DNA of 64,000 nucleotides from Clitoria ternatea (GCA_037962975.1 CM075672.1:127334001-127398000), one strand, 5' to 3'; positions 11,236 to 22,570 are shown, counted from the first letter of the stretch. Translations and numbers: made by a program. The notes: generated by a model from the sequence alone, not told the origin.

Positions 11236-11452
11236 GGTAAACTCTTAGGAGGGGAAATGTTTTGCTTCATCTTCTTCTCTGCGCTTTCGTGTTAAAACTG
11301 CCTTGTTAACACTACTTTCTTGCGAGTCGTTTGTTGTTGCCAGTTCATCTTCTTCAGAAATTTTAAGGTAACTTTCTTCTTCCTCTGTTCTCTGTCTTTG
11401 TTGTTATTGGGTTGGTTCTGTTTTCTTTATATGTGTGTTTGTTGAAACGAGG

Positions 11453-14089
11453 ATGAGAGGAAAAAAGTCAGAGTCGTGCTCTAGGGTTTCTGTTCACCCC
11501 ATGTTTTCAGATATTGAGAGTGAAGATGATGCTTTCTATACTGGGAGGGATTCAACATTTTGCAGCAGCGTGGAGTGTTTTAGTAATGCTGTACATTCGT
11601 TTGTATTAGGAGGTACCCCTCAGATTGAAGTAAGAACAATGGCAGAATGTCAGAACATTATGTTACACGGGTTAGATTGGGTAAAGATGCTTGAAACTGA
11701 TCCCTACTGTTGGGTTGAAGAGGACGTTAAAGAAGCTCATTCGCGTCATGCGACGACGAGCGGTGGGGTAATGGAGTTATCAGTTCTTGTTTGGAAGGAT
11801 GAAAGGTTTGAAAGGAGGTTCATCGTCCGTTCGCCCAAGACGTTTGAACGTATTTGCCATCGTCCTCAAGATGAGCGTACTTTATACATGTACGATATTT
11901 TGTTTACCCAGTTGGGGGTGCGACTTCCACTGAATAAATTCCAGATGGGCGTACTCAGGTTTCTGGATTGCGCCCCTTCTCAGCTGCACCCTAATGGTTG
12001 GGGGATAGTTTGCAGCTTTGAAGTGCTGGCTGAACATCTGGAGTTTACGCCTACTGTGGCGTTGTTCTTTGCTTTTTGCCGCATCATGAGGAGAGTGAAT
12101 GCGAAAACTGGCGGCATGGGTTTTGTAACTCTTCGGGCGGAGCTGAAGATTGTAAATTTCAAGGCGTTTGCTGACTCTGCCAAAGAAGGCGGACTTCATT
12201 TTAGGATGAGCTTTGTAAAGGTTTCTGTTAGGAAGAACAAGTCCGTCTTCTGGCGGAGTAAGGAGGGAGTTGATAAATTCCCAGTAGCGTGGACTCACGA
12301 GCATTTCCTCCTAACCAAACAAGCTTACGAAGTTGAGGAGAATGCCCTATCAGCTACCTCCGTGGAGGTACTCCGGACATTAAAGGAGTACAACTCCGTC
12401 CACAAGCAGATTTTGTGCCGAAGGCTGCTTGGGCGGGATGCTGAGGGATATTTAAGTAATGTTTTAAGACTTATTGCTTGAATATTACTCCTGTTGTTTC
12501 CTGCAGCTTCTAATCATATTTATGTATGTTATTTTGCAGGAGAGATCGCTGAATTTCCTGGGATGGAGCGTATCAAGCAAATTCGCATGAGTCGCCAGGA
12601 AATTGATACGGAAAACAACGTGCAGCCTCGGAGGAATTTGGCTGCAGCTCTGACGAGGACTCTTCCTTTTCCTGCAGCCACCAACGTAGTGATGTTGGAG
12701 GGTGGTGTAGGGCCTTCGGCAGTTGAGGTTGAAAGGCGATCTAAAAAATGCCAGGAACCTAAAACTATCGAGGTAGAGGAAGAGGAAGAGGACCCCCAAC
12801 CCTTGCAAAAGAGGAAGAATAAGGGCAAGAGGAAGGTAGGGGAAGGGGCATCATCTGATGCTGCTATAGAAGTGGAAGACATTCCAGAGCCATCAGCTAT
12901 GGCTGTCACTGCTGAAGTGGGCGGTGTGGAGGGCGCCCTTGAAGAAGATGTTATGGGAGAGGAGACGGAGGGAATTCAAGCTTCTCCAGTTCGCCAAGCT
13001 GAGAGTCCTGCCCTGGACTTGACTGCTCGAGGAACAGCAGTTTTCCTCGTCGATGTTCCAGGGGAGCCATCTAGGCGATCCGTCTCTTTGCCTCTGGCGG
13101 GGTCTCGTCTGAACCCTTTCCTGTATTACACAAATATGGGATCCCGCCAATCAGAGAGGCATGATCCAGACTTCATTCTCCGCCCAGACATCGACTTTGA
13201 GGACGTTGCAGATGCCACTGCTGCTGCAAGGTGGCATCTTGCTGAGATTGATGGTTTCCTTGCTTCGGTACCCTGTGTTGCGGAAGTGGCTGCGGAGGCT
13301 ACCATGTTTCAAGAATCATATCATGATTCTGTTGAAAAAATTCGCAGCTTGGAGCACGACAATGAACAGTTGTCGGAGGTGATCAAGGCTAAGGATAAAC
13401 ACCTTGACACCGCCGACTCTGATAAGAAAAAGCTGGAGGAAGAGTTGGCCCGGGTTAAAGCTGACAAGGCCCTGCTGGAAAAGCAAGTCATGGACTTGAA
13501 AGAGCAGAATGCAAAACTGGGCGGAGAGGTGGGCGAGCTGACCCAGGTGAAGGCTGACAATGTTCTGCTGAAACAACAAGTTTTAAATCTGAATCAGCAG
13601 AACCAAAAACTGGGCAAGGATGTGAGCGAAGTTCAGCAGAGGTTGATCTCCTTTGAAATTAACAAGACTCTTGCTGAAGATGCCTGGGCTGCGGAGCTGG
13701 ACCAAACAGCCACTGCATATAGTAACCTTAAAAAACAGGTTGAAGAATTGCAAGCTGAAAAAGCCACTTCATATGCCACCAATAAGCGACTTGATAAGGA
13801 ATTACAATCGGCTTTGGATGCAGCTGAAGCGGCAATTGATGATGCTTTCAGCATGGCTGTTCGGCAACTCCGTTATCGTAACCCAGGCATTGCTCTCAAC
13901 ACTGCAGGCATTCATCCTTATTATGAATTTATCAATGGTGAATTGATGGTGCCTGCTCAGGGGGGTCATGTTCCTGCGCCTAATGTAGAGTATGTTCTGG
14001 CGGACTTGCCCCCCTCACAAAGTTTGTCCAAACCCAGTGAGAGTCAGCCCAGCTCCGCCCTCCAAGAAGGAGTGCCACCTGAGCCTTGA
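11453..14089 (+). CDS. Spliced antisense gene of the Tat element (transposase_28-like plus coiled coil)
   Basis: Exon 1 (11453-12455) carries the domain catalogued in plants as a putative gypsy-type transposon protein, with LGVRLPLNKF and CAPSQLHPNGWGIVCSFEVL at about residues 150-190. A GT-AG intron of 84 bp (12456-12539, GTAATG...TTTTGCAG, phase 1) joins it to exon 2 (12540-14089). Exon 2 has an acidic, Glu/Lys-rich stretch near its start, a long heptad-like coiled coil (about 13340-13800, with repeated KADKALLEKQVMDLKEQN-type units) and a conserved-looking block AVRQLRYRNPGI...HPYYEFINGELMV near the end. Without splicing, exon 1 would stop at 12479-12481. The joined protein is about 850 residues. 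The frame is open, unlike pol. Function is unknown; similar antisense genes in Tat elements are described as additional ORFs. Upstream is a TATA box, downstream an AATAAA. Confidence 0.75.
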
Positions 14090-14193
14090 AGATTAGCCCC
14101 GGAGTTCTTTTGCAGATTTTATTTTTGTATTTTAATAATACAGCCTTGTTCCAGGATAGGCTCTGGATCCTTTATGAATCTTTGACAAAGTTT

Positions 14194-14199
14194 AATAAA
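14194..14199 (+). terminator. Polyadenylation signal of the antisense gene
   Basis: AATAAA in TTTAATAAAGTATATTTTCT lies 105 bp after the stop codon at 14087-14089, with T-rich sequence following. This is an ordinary plant 3' end arrangement and is inferred. Confidence 0.5.
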
Positions 14200-14325
14200 G
14201 TATATTTTCTGTAAATCTATACTTGTTCATATAAACAATGTCTGAGTCCGTCGGATTTATGCCTTGTAAAACGATATTAAGAAGGCAGAGTAATCATTTG
14301 AGTACTTAATGAAATATGACTAAGT

Positions 14326-14975
14326 ATATGGAGGCGGAATAACCTCTTAGGAATTTTAATGAAATAAATTCAGTATTGAGGCGGAGTAGCCTCTTAGGAA
14401 TTTCAATGAAATAAGTTCATTAATGAGGCGGAGTAGCCTCTTGAGATTTTCATTGAAGTAAATTCTGTAATGAGGCGGAGTAGCCACTTAAGAATTTCAT
14501 TGAAGTAAATTCTATAATAAGGCGGAGTAGCCTCTTAAGAATTTCATTGAAGTAAATTCTGTAATAAGGCGGAGTAGCCTCTTAAGAATTTCATTGAAGT
14601 AAATTCTGTAATAAGGAGGAGTAGCCTTTTAAGAATTTCAATGAAGTAAATTCTGTAATAAGGCGGAGTAGCCTTTTAGGAATTTCAATGAAGTAAATTC
14701 TGTAATAAGGCGGAGTAGCCTCTTAAGAATTTCATTGAAGTAAATTCTGTAATAAGGCGGAGTAGCCTTTTAAGAATTTCAATGAAGTAAATTCTGTAAT
14801 AAGGCGGAGTAGCCTTTTAAGAATTTAAATGAAGTTAATTCAGTAATGAGGCGGAGTAGCCTCTTAGGAATTCTAATGAAATAAATTCTGTAATGAGGCG
14901 GAGTAGCCCCTTAAGAATTTCATTGAAGTAAATTCTGTAATAAGGCGGAGTAGCCTTTTAAGAATTTCAATGAAG
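14326..14975 (+). repeat. 47-bp tandem array, about 14 copies
   Basis: The unit AAGGCGGAGTAGCCTCTTAAGAATTTCATTGAAGTAAATTCTGTAAT repeats at 46-48-bp spacing (starts near 14332, 14380, 14426, 14473, 14521, 14568 and so on to about 14942). Central copies are almost identical and outer ones more diverged, as expected for expansion by unequal exchange or replication slippage. It lies just beyond the 3' end of the antisense gene. Arrays between pol and the 3' LTR are known in Tat elements and can seed satellites. Confidence 0.95.
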
Positions 14976-15150
14976 CACAATTTTCGCAAGTATTATACTT
15001 ACTTGGACTTGTTGATAGTGCTTGAGTTTGTTGATTATGTACTCCGTAAAACATTGGCAGTTAGGCGGAGTCAAGTTTTGGATGGAGCATTCATCCCTTT
15101 GAATTTGAATTGGAGTGTATCTCCTGATCAAGTGAAAATTGTTGAATCCA

Positions 15151-15602
15151 GGGTTGGTATGGTGCAGCATATAGCTGTGACACCAATCCTTTCCGCAGGA
15201 ATTTGGCTAGACCTTGGGGTTGTTATGGTGCAGCATATAGCTGTGACACCAATTCTTTCCACAGGAAGCCTGCAAGACCTTGGGGTCGATATGGTGCAGC
15301 ATATAGCTGTGACACTAATTCTTTCCACAGGAATCCTGCAGGACCTTGGGGTCGGTATGTTGCAGCATATAGCTGTGACACCAATCCTTTCCCCCCAAGG
15401 AGTTTTTTGGACCTTGGGGTCGGTATGGTGCAACATATAGCTGTGACACCAATCCTTTCCCCCCAAGGAGTTTTTTGGACCTTAGGGTTGGTATGGTGCA
15501 GCGTATAGCTATGACACCAATCCTTTCCCCCCAAGGAGTTTTTTGGACCTTAGGGTCGGTATGGTGCAGCATATAGCTGTGACACCAATCCTTCCCCCCA
15601 AG
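15151..15602 (+). repeat. 65-68-bp tandem array, 7 copies
   Basis: GGTATGGTGCAGCATATAGC followed by TGTGACACCAATCCTTTCC recurs at about 15157, 15222, 15288, 15354, 15422, 15490 and 15558. Unit length grows from 65 to 68 bp along the array, and the last three units end in CCCCCCAAGGAGTTTTTTGG. The open frames read through it on both strands are artefacts of the repeat length. This is the second array of the Tat element, unrelated in sequence to the 47-bp one. Confidence 0.95.
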
Positions 15603-15897
15603 GAGTTTTTTGACTCCGTTTGTGAAGCTTTGTTGCACGTCGGATGTTCTTTATGGAATAAAGAGTTGTGCCATTATGCTTCAATTGTTGGAGCCGGTGT
15701 CTTATCTGCATGGGAACAAGTTCTACCATGGATAATTAACTGAAAGTTAGAATGAAGATTGAATGTAGGAAGGCATTTTATTAATGATGGAACTACATAA
15801 AGAGCTGAGTTGGGATATGTCTCATCAGAACCTTTTCAAGGAAAGCCCATTTGGGAAGAACCTTAAGTTAGGAGAGAGATCATACCGTATTACCCAA

Positions 15898-16779
15898 CTA
15901 GCTGTAATATATGCGTAAATTTAAAATGTTCCATTTATTCCTGACCAGAGTGCCATCTAAGTTTTCTAGGCGGTATGTGCCTTTGCCCAGAATTTCAACG
16001 ACTCAGTATGGACCTTCCCATGTTGGTGCCAATTTGCCTTGGTGTGCAAATTTGTTACCGATATTGGCCCTTCTCAAGACCAAATCTCCTTCTTTGAAAC
16101 GGTGTTCAGAAACACGTGTGTTATATCGTTTGGCGGCCTTTGCTTTAACAGCTTGGTCCCTCACAAAGGCTTTTTCTCTCAACTCCGCCAAGACCTCGAG
16201 TTCATGGGCGAGGTTCTGTTGATTAGCTTCTTCGTTGAAATGGAGGACTCGAGCTGATGGGGCTGCCAATTCAATGGGAATAATAGCCTCGACTCCATAT
16301 GTCAGCCGATATGGAGGTTCATTTGTGGTGGAGTGAGGGGTTGTTCTATATGCCCATAGAACATGGCATAATTGATTTTCCCAATCTCCCTTTGCTTCAC
16401 TAAGGCGTTTCTTAAGGCCTTTCAAGATTTCTCTGTTGGCAACTTCAGCTTGGCCATTGGTTTGAGGGTGTTCTACAGAAGAGAAAATCTGCGTAATGTT
16501 GAGATTTTCCAGGAGTTCAGTGAACTTACGATCTGTGAATTGGGTGCCGTTATCAGTGACTATGCGTCCAGGGACTCCGAAACGTGCAATGATATTTTCA
16601 TATACGAATCTGCGAGTCCTGGCTGACGTAATGTGCACCACTGCCTCTGCTTCAATCCATTTGGTGAAGTAATCAACACCAACTATCAAGTATTTGATAC
16701 CGCCGGGCACAGTTGGGAATGGACCCAAGATATCCATGCCCCATTGATAGAAAGGCCAAGGCGTTATTGATGATGACAT
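15898..16779 (-). pseudogene. Tat pol: integrase core and C terminus, broken
   Basis: The minus-strand frame carries the DDE integrase core: WGMDILGPFP (first Asp), IVTDNGTQF (second Asp) and HPQTNGQAEVANREILK (Glu). The sequence then runs to KRYNTRVSEHRFKEGDLVLR and WEGPY. A TGA at 16003-16005 cuts the frame, but the same frame continues for about 35 codons with GTYRLENLDG before a TAG at 15898-15900, the likely natural end. Upstream, a His-Cys zinc-binding segment (HEGQCGHH...CDQCQ) is interrupted by TAG at 16843-16845 and TGA at 16897-16899. The protein would insert the reverse-transcribed DNA into the genome. All catalytic residues are visible, but the frame is dead. Confidence 0.85.
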
Positions 16780-17010
16780 TTCTTCCGCCGGAGTATGGTG
16801 GAGATTTGCGAATCGTTGACATTGATCACACTTTTGAACATACTAGGCGGAGTCATGCTTCAGGGTGGGCCACCAGTACCCCGCCCTGAGTATTTTTCAC
16901 ATAAGACTGCGTGCCCCTGGATGGTGTCCACATTGCCCTTCATGGACTTCTTCTAATACAGCTTGCACCTCATTTTCGTTTATGCATATCAAGTAAGGAA
17001 CAGAGATTCC

Positions 17011-17916
17011 TCAGCGGTATAACTGTCCGTCTAGGAGTGTATAGTAAGGTGCTTCTTTCTTTAGTTTTTGTCGCTCAAGATCATCCGTGGGTAATTGTCC
17101 ATTAACAAGGTAACGAACTATCGGTGCTACCCAAGAATTGTCATCAAAAGAACGGCTTTTAATCATACACGCTGAGGAAGGAAAGGAAATGCTTGGCTCC
17201 GCCAAGGTACTTTGTACAACCGTAGTTGTGCATCCTGCCTTCTTTGTGCTAGCCAACCTGGAGAGGATATCAGCACGTGTATTTTCTTCACGGGGTACAT
17301 GCTTGAAAGTGACTTCATCGAAGCGCTGCTTTAACTCATTGACGCAGTCTAGATATTGTTGTAGCAGAGGTTTTTTAGCCTGATACTCACCAAGAATTTG
17401 TGAGATTACTAATTGAGAATCACTACATAGGGTGACAGTTTTGGCCCCAATATCTTGTGCTGCTCTGAGTCTGGCCAAGCAGGCTTCATACTCTGCCTGA
17501 TTGTTAGACGTAGTGAAGGTAAAGTGCAGTGAAATTTCAAGGTGTACCCCGTCATCACTTTCCACAACAATTCCTGCTCCACATCCTTTGCTATTGGAAG
17601 ACCCATCTACGTATACCGTCCAGTGTGAATGATCTGCATCTGGGCTAGAACCTGTTAACTCAACTACAAAATCTGCTAGGACTTGTGCCTTGATAGCAGT
17701 TCTTGGTTCGTAGGATATGTCAAATTCAGAGAGTTCTACGGCCCATTTGATCATTCTTCCAGCTAGGTCTGGTTTGAACAGTATAGTACGGAGTGGCAAG
17801 TCTGTGCGAATCAAGATAGGATGGGTATGGAAGTATGGTCTTAGGCGTCGTGAGGCCCAAACAACTGCAAGTGCTGCCTTTTCAATCTTCTGATAACGGC
17901 ACTCTGCACCATGCAA
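17011..17916 (-). pseudogene. Tat pol: RNase H pair (RT-linked plus second RNase H)
   Basis: The first half (ECRYQKIEKAALAVVWASRR...IKAQVLADFVVEL) is the C-terminal part of the RT-linked RNase H and connection. The second half is a complete additional RNase H, with DGSSNSKGCGAGIVV, NNQAEYEACLARLRAA, SDSQLVISQI and ENTRADILSRLAS supplying the acidic catalytic residues. This duplicated RNase H marks the Tat group. The frame is shifted relative to the upstream RT frame. The junction (around 17915) is missing about nine residues expected between VEGQ and HGAECRYQ, so a small deletion not divisible by three is the likely cause. It ends at TGA 17011-17013. Confidence 0.85.
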
Positions 17917-20801
17917 TGTTGGCCCTCAACTGTTTCCTTGACCAGAGCCACTGCCAAGGCTTCATCTGAAACAGACAAATAAACAATGAGTTGCTCACCT
18001 GGGCTTGGTTTTACCAGGATTGGAGGGCTGGCCAAGACATTTTTCAAGCTTTGGAAGGCCGCCTCTTGCTCTGGGCCCCAACTGAATTTCTTGTCTTTTT
18101 TCAACATTTTGTATAAGGGGAGGGAACGATGAGCCATCTTTGGCATGAATCGTGCTAGAGCAGTGATTTTGCCATTGAGGGATTGTACCTCTTTCAATGT
18201 CTTGGGGCTCTGCAGCTCTTGAATTACGCGACATTTATCGAGATTAGCCTCTATACCTCTTTGTGTTAACATGAAACCCAAAAATCTGCCCCCAGGGACA
18301 GCAAATGTACACTTTAATGGGTTGAGTCTCATGTCGTATTGTTGTAGGCGTTGAAAAATGAGGCGTAAATCTTCAATATGGTCTCCTCCTTCAGGAGTCT
18401 TGGCAATAATATCATCAATATAAACTTCTACCAGCTTTGTGTGCATACCCTCAAAGACTTTGTTGATCATGCGCTGGTAGGTTGCCCCGGCGTTCTTTAA
18501 CCCAAATGGCATGACGTTGTAGCAAAAGACTCCTTTATCATTAACAAATGCTATCTTCACTTGATCATCCTCACACATTGGAATTTGGTTGTAACCGGAG
18601 TAAGCATCCATAAAAGATAGATACTTGTATCCTGAAGAATCGTCAACCAATCTGTCAATGTTAGGGAGAGGGTATGGATCCTTGGGACAACATTTATTCA
18701 AATCAACGTAGTCTATGCACATACGCCACTTGCCATTGGCTTTCTGTACCATGACCACGTTAGACAACCAGGAGGAGTAACGGAGTTCCCTGATGAACCC
18801 CGCCTTGAGGAGTTCCTCTGTTTGTTCGCAAGCGGCTTTTTGCTTAGCAGGACCCATACGCCGTTTCTTTTGTACTACTGGCTTAGTTTCAGGATACACC
18901 GCCAGGCGGTGACAACAAAAGTTGGGATCCATGCCAGGCATGTCTGCAGCGGTCCAAGCGAAGATTTCTTTATACTCATGGAGAAGTGCAATTAGTCTTG
19001 CCTCCATGTTAGCCTCAAGCTTGTCATTGATGTTTGTAATCTGTTCCGGGGTGCTACCCAAAACAATAGACTTGGAACCACCGTCAGGAGTTGGTTTCAA
19101 AGGGTTCAGTGGGTCTACAGAAGACTCCGCCCTGGGGTCAAGATCCACCAAATTGACGGACGCCGCCGTACTGCTCCCTTCATTCAACTTTCTTTTCTTA
19201 GACACGACTTCAATCTTCACCATGTTAAGACTCAAATTGTAGCAATAGCGAGCCATTTCTTGGTCACCCCTTACAGATGAGACTTGATTATCTTTGTCAA
19301 TGAACTTGATTAACAAGTGGGGGGTTGAAATGATGGCTTCCATGGCATTCAGGGTAGGCCGCCCAATGATGCCATTGTACGGAGATTTCACATCGATGAC
19401 AAGAATTCTGGATTTCACAATCCTTGCTCCAGGTTCGCCATCAAAAGTAATCCGTGTGTCCAAGTAGCCTTTGGTGGGCTGTTTGACACCATTAAAGGCT
19501 GTAAGGTCCTGCGTATATGGCTGTAAATCTGTATCAGTTAGTCCCATGCGTTTAAAATAGTCATAAAAGATAACATCGCAGGAACTTCCCTGATCAATTA
19601 GGATGCGTTTTACGTCCATATTAGCGATTACTGCAATAATCACCACTGCGTCATCTCCTTCAGGAACAGTAGGGCCAAAATCGTCGTCTGTGAAAGTTAT
19701 AGGCGGAGTCTGAACCCCGTTCCTGAATGGGCGATATTCTTTGCTCTTGCCTTGCACAGACAAGATCATGCGATGATGATTTTTCCTGGCGGTGTTTGAG
19801 GGTCCGCCTCCGGTGAAGCCTCCAGCAATCATATCTACCACCTGCCTTTTGCCCCGCGATCTGGGTTCAGGGCTTGGCTCTCTTTGGGCGGACTCCAGAA
19901 CAACATTCTTTTGTTTTTCTGTTGCCGCTATGCGTTTTGGCTCCCGAGTGATATCAGGATCAGGAGAACGATCACGAGATCTTTTCTCAAACTTCTCTGG
20001 CTCATCATGAGATTTACCCTTAAACAAATGATGTTTCAGTTTGCCTTCACGAATAAGCACCTCAATGGTGTTTTTGAGTTGCTTGCACTCCTTCGTGGTA
20101 TGGCCAACTAATTCGTGGAACTCACAATATTTCTTTGGGTTCCCACCGTGTCTGATTGGAGGTGGACGTTGAATCCCATAAACGTTGAGGGTAGTCCATC
20201 CTATTTCACGCAAGATTTGTTCATACGTGGTGTTCAGGGGTGCATAATGAGCGAAATTGAACACACGTCTATCTTGCTGTTTGAAGGGTTGGTTCCCTGC
20301 TTTGTCTTTCTGAGGGAACTTATCATTCCTGGATGATTTTTCCTTCTCTTTGTCATGGTGTGGAGTTGTAATGGGTGGTTTACTGCGAGATGCAGTGGCT
20401 TCCAAGTGCATCTCAATACCCACATACTTGGATGCCTTTCTGCGAAATTCCTCCATGGTGGATAGAGGTCCTTTTGCCAATGACAAAGCAAAGGGTGATT
20501 TCGGTTGCATGGCCTCGATGAGGATATGCAATTGAATTGCTTCTGTCAGGTCAGGGACCATGGCTGCCTCTTTATAAAATCTCTTAAGGAAATCCTTTAG
20601 AGACTCTTTGTCACCTTGCTTGATCTGAGCCAAGGTATGGGAGGTTCTAGGCATATCCCTAGAGATTACAAAGTGGCTGCCAAAAGCTGTGGCCAAATCC
20701 TCCCATGAATCAATGGAACCCGAAGGTAAACTCTTGAACCAGCTAAGAGCTTCACCTGTAAGGGTCTTGGGGAACATTTTGCACGACATCTTCCTCCGCA
20801 C
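17841..20801 (-). pseudogene. Tat gag (C part), protease and reverse transcriptase frame
   Basis: A 986-codon open frame. It begins inside gag (TLTGEALSWFKSLPSGSIDS, the retrotransposon gag domain) and passes a single-knuckle-like YCEFHELVGHTTKECKQL. The protease has its active site as ILIDQGSSCDVIFYDYF, with an Asp-Gln-Gly form seen in the Tat group, and a flap region ending NGIIGRPTLN. Reverse transcriptase follows: WRMCIDYVDLNK, SFMDAYSGYNQI, MPFGLKNAGATYQR and the catalytic YIDDII, then the thumb SLNGKITALARFMPK. It goes out of frame near 17915. The 5' end is also out of frame with the upstream gag segment, so the apparent ATG at 20801 is not a natural start. Confidence 0.85.
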
Positions 20802-20814
20802 CTAAGAACATAGC

Positions 20815-21318
20815 TTAATAGATGTAAGCATCTAAATGCTTAGAAGGATCTGTCTCCCCAGTATATTTCCCTATGGAAATGGGTTGCATAGTTTGCAAAT
20901 GTCTGGGGACATGCGTATTCATGAGTCTTTTGGAAAATGGGATACTCATCTTGTATCCCGAGGGGGATGTATTTGAAACGGCTCTCCTTCCCTCATGATG
21001 TTGAGCATTTACCAGTGGAAGGCTTCGTTGCTCTTCCATGTAAGTAGGGATGCGAGAGTAATTTGGAGTACTCGATTCCTCCTGTGCATGCGATTCATGG
21101 CGCGGCTGGTTTGCAGGACCCGTTCTCTCATACATGGGATTCGCCTTTTCACGACGAAGCTCTGCAATTTCTTCTTTCAACATTCTGATCATGTCATCTC
21201 TCGGATCTGGAGAATCAACATGCGTTGCCTTTTTGTGAGCATCGTTGTCAAAGTTGAGACGTCTAGGATTGCGTGGAGGAGAATCTTCCATCTGCACCTC
21301 TGGTCCTGGTCTTTCCAT
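20815..21318 (-). pseudogene. Tat gag, N-terminal part
   Basis: It starts at ATG 21318 about 95 bp inside the 5' LTR. The 167-codon frame contains a heptad-like stretch (DDMIRMLKEEIAELRREKAN) and then MSIPFSKRLMNTHVPRHLQT and GETDPSKHLDAYIY, the usual lead-in to the gag domain. A TAA at 20815-20817 ends it. A frameshift follows within the next 30 bases, since gag resumes in another frame as CKMFPKTLTGEALSWF. Gag would form the cytoplasmic particle in which reverse transcription occurs. The two lesions together disable the gag-pol polyprotein. Confidence 0.8.
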
Positions 21319-21413
21319 TAATGATGAATGTAATGGGAATTCCTCAAGGATTGTGGGATTACCAATTTTATAGGTCCCACTGGGCGTGCCAATGAACTGT
21401 TCTTTACAGGGGG

Positions 21414-22401
21414 TGTAATGGTATGATTGTCGAACAATTCAAAATGTACATGAAACGTAAAATCTGGTACAAGGAGGTGCTTATACAGATACGAATACGG
21501 AGTGCTCTTGTACGCTGGGCGTGGTATAGTGCACTCTATGGCGGTGTTGCAGTCTGCCTGGATTAGCTTCTTTTGCCTTGACACAATTGGTGGTTGTACC
21601 TGCAGTTATTCTCCGACGCTCAAGTCAGTATCTCAGAATACTATTAGACTTAGAAAGCAAATTAGAGAGAATTATGCAAGTTTGAGTGTAAGGTTCAGAA
21701 ATGGGGAGATCCCCTTATACCTTTTTGCTGAGGTTTATATACCTGTTATTGGTGCTCCATTATTGGTAGGACCCGTTCCTTGTTTTCTGGCATAATGCAA
21801 GAAAGGTAGTGGGTCCCTGTGTCGTTCATGAGCACCATCAGTGTAGTGGGCATTTCCACTTGCTTGGAAAGCGTTAATGCTTTATTATTTTATTCATTGT
21901 TCCCTTTTATGCGTGACAGCGTGATTCCCATTTTCAACCTCTCAAGACAGAGTCAATCTCGTGCCGGGGTTATAAGTATGGGCTCGCTACGCAATATAGG
22001 AAATTCAATATTCCGCCTATGGCTTGGCGGAGTAGTATGCATTGGAAATACTTTATGCATGTGTATAAGATATTCAATATTTTATTAGAAATACTTTATG
22101 CATGTGTATAAGATATTCAATATTTTCCACCTTGGCGGAGTAATGAGCTTAGGCGGAGTAACATGCCTTGGCGGAGTTACATGCCATGGCGGAGTAACGT
22201 GCCTTGGCGGAGTTTCATGCCTTGGTGGAGTTTTCATGCCTTGGCGGAGTTTCCTGCCTTGGCGGAGTATCGTGCCCTGGCGGTATGTACTCCGTATAAA
22301 AGTAACTATAAGGTATTTGAAACGTACTTCTCCTGTTCAAAATGCTGATCTGACAAAGCATTAAAACCATGCTCTTGGGGGCCGGTGTTGGGACCGGATC
22401 A
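21414..22401 (-). repeat. Tat element LTR (5' LTR of the element)
   Basis: 988 bp, starting TGTAATGG and ending CCGGATCA. In element orientation this is the promoter-bearing LTR, followed inward by untranslated leader and then gag at 21318. The leader contains TTGGCACGCCCAGTGGGACC on the minus strand (about 21373-21392), a phrase resembling sequence commonly found just after the LTR in plant gypsy elements. I could not assign a tRNA primer with confidence. Confidence 0.85.
22128..22284 (+). repeat. LTR-internal array of about 21-bp GGCGGAGT units (right LTR)
   Basis: Same array as at 10494-10650, with the same unit number and a few point changes (one unit reads TTGGTGGAGTT). The array was present before insertion. 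Confidence 0.85.
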
Positions 22402-22406
22402 ATATC

Positions 22407-22570
22407 AATTGGTTGTGACTCAATTATAACAACCAAAATTGTGAAAAGATTTATGAGTTTGATTTTCACTAAACACACTTATTAAGATACGAGGAGCCTA
22501 CTTATGACTAAGTTTTAAACAGAGTTGCCTCCAAATAAGGATACTTGTGATTAACAAAAAAAAAACACCG
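22407..22570 (+). mobile_element. SINE-like unit, copy B
   Basis: Duplicate of the unit at 6790-6955, differing by one visible G-to-A change. The right LTR of the Tat element ends six bases upstream, so the retrotransposon appears to have landed at the 5' edge of this unit. Confidence 0.45.

Larger units (their letters stand above)
9780..22401 (-). mobile_element. Tat-lineage Ty3/gypsy LTR retrotransposon (12.6 kb)
   Basis: Two 988-bp LTRs (9780-10767 and 21414-22401), each TG...CA, enclose on the minus strand gag, protease, reverse transcriptase, a first RNase H, a second RNase H and integrase in gypsy order. A gene on the plus strand lies between pol and the 3' LTR. Dual RNase H plus an antisense extra gene is characteristic of the Tat group (Ogre, Retand, Grande relatives). 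The pol frame is broken at seven or more places, so the copy is non-autonomous as it stands. By eye the LTRs differ at about 18 positions (near 1.8%), a recent insertion. No matching 5-bp target duplication flanks it: GATATTTG lies on the left and ATATCAATT on the right. The findings give an explanation. Confidence 0.9.

Noticed and set aside
12485..12909. Minus-strand frames opposite the antisense gene of the Tat element
   Set aside because: Shadow frames of the plus-strand coiled-coil exon, with no recognisable motifs.
14326..14975. Regularly spaced repeats that could be mistaken for a CRISPR array
   Set aside because: The whole 47-bp unit repeats, with no unique spacers. It lies inside a plant retrotransposon.
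15128..15638. Overlapping open frames on both strands with repeated Cys/His-rich peptides
   Set aside because: They are translations of the 65-68-bp tandem array. Frames change with unit length and no start context or family signature exists.
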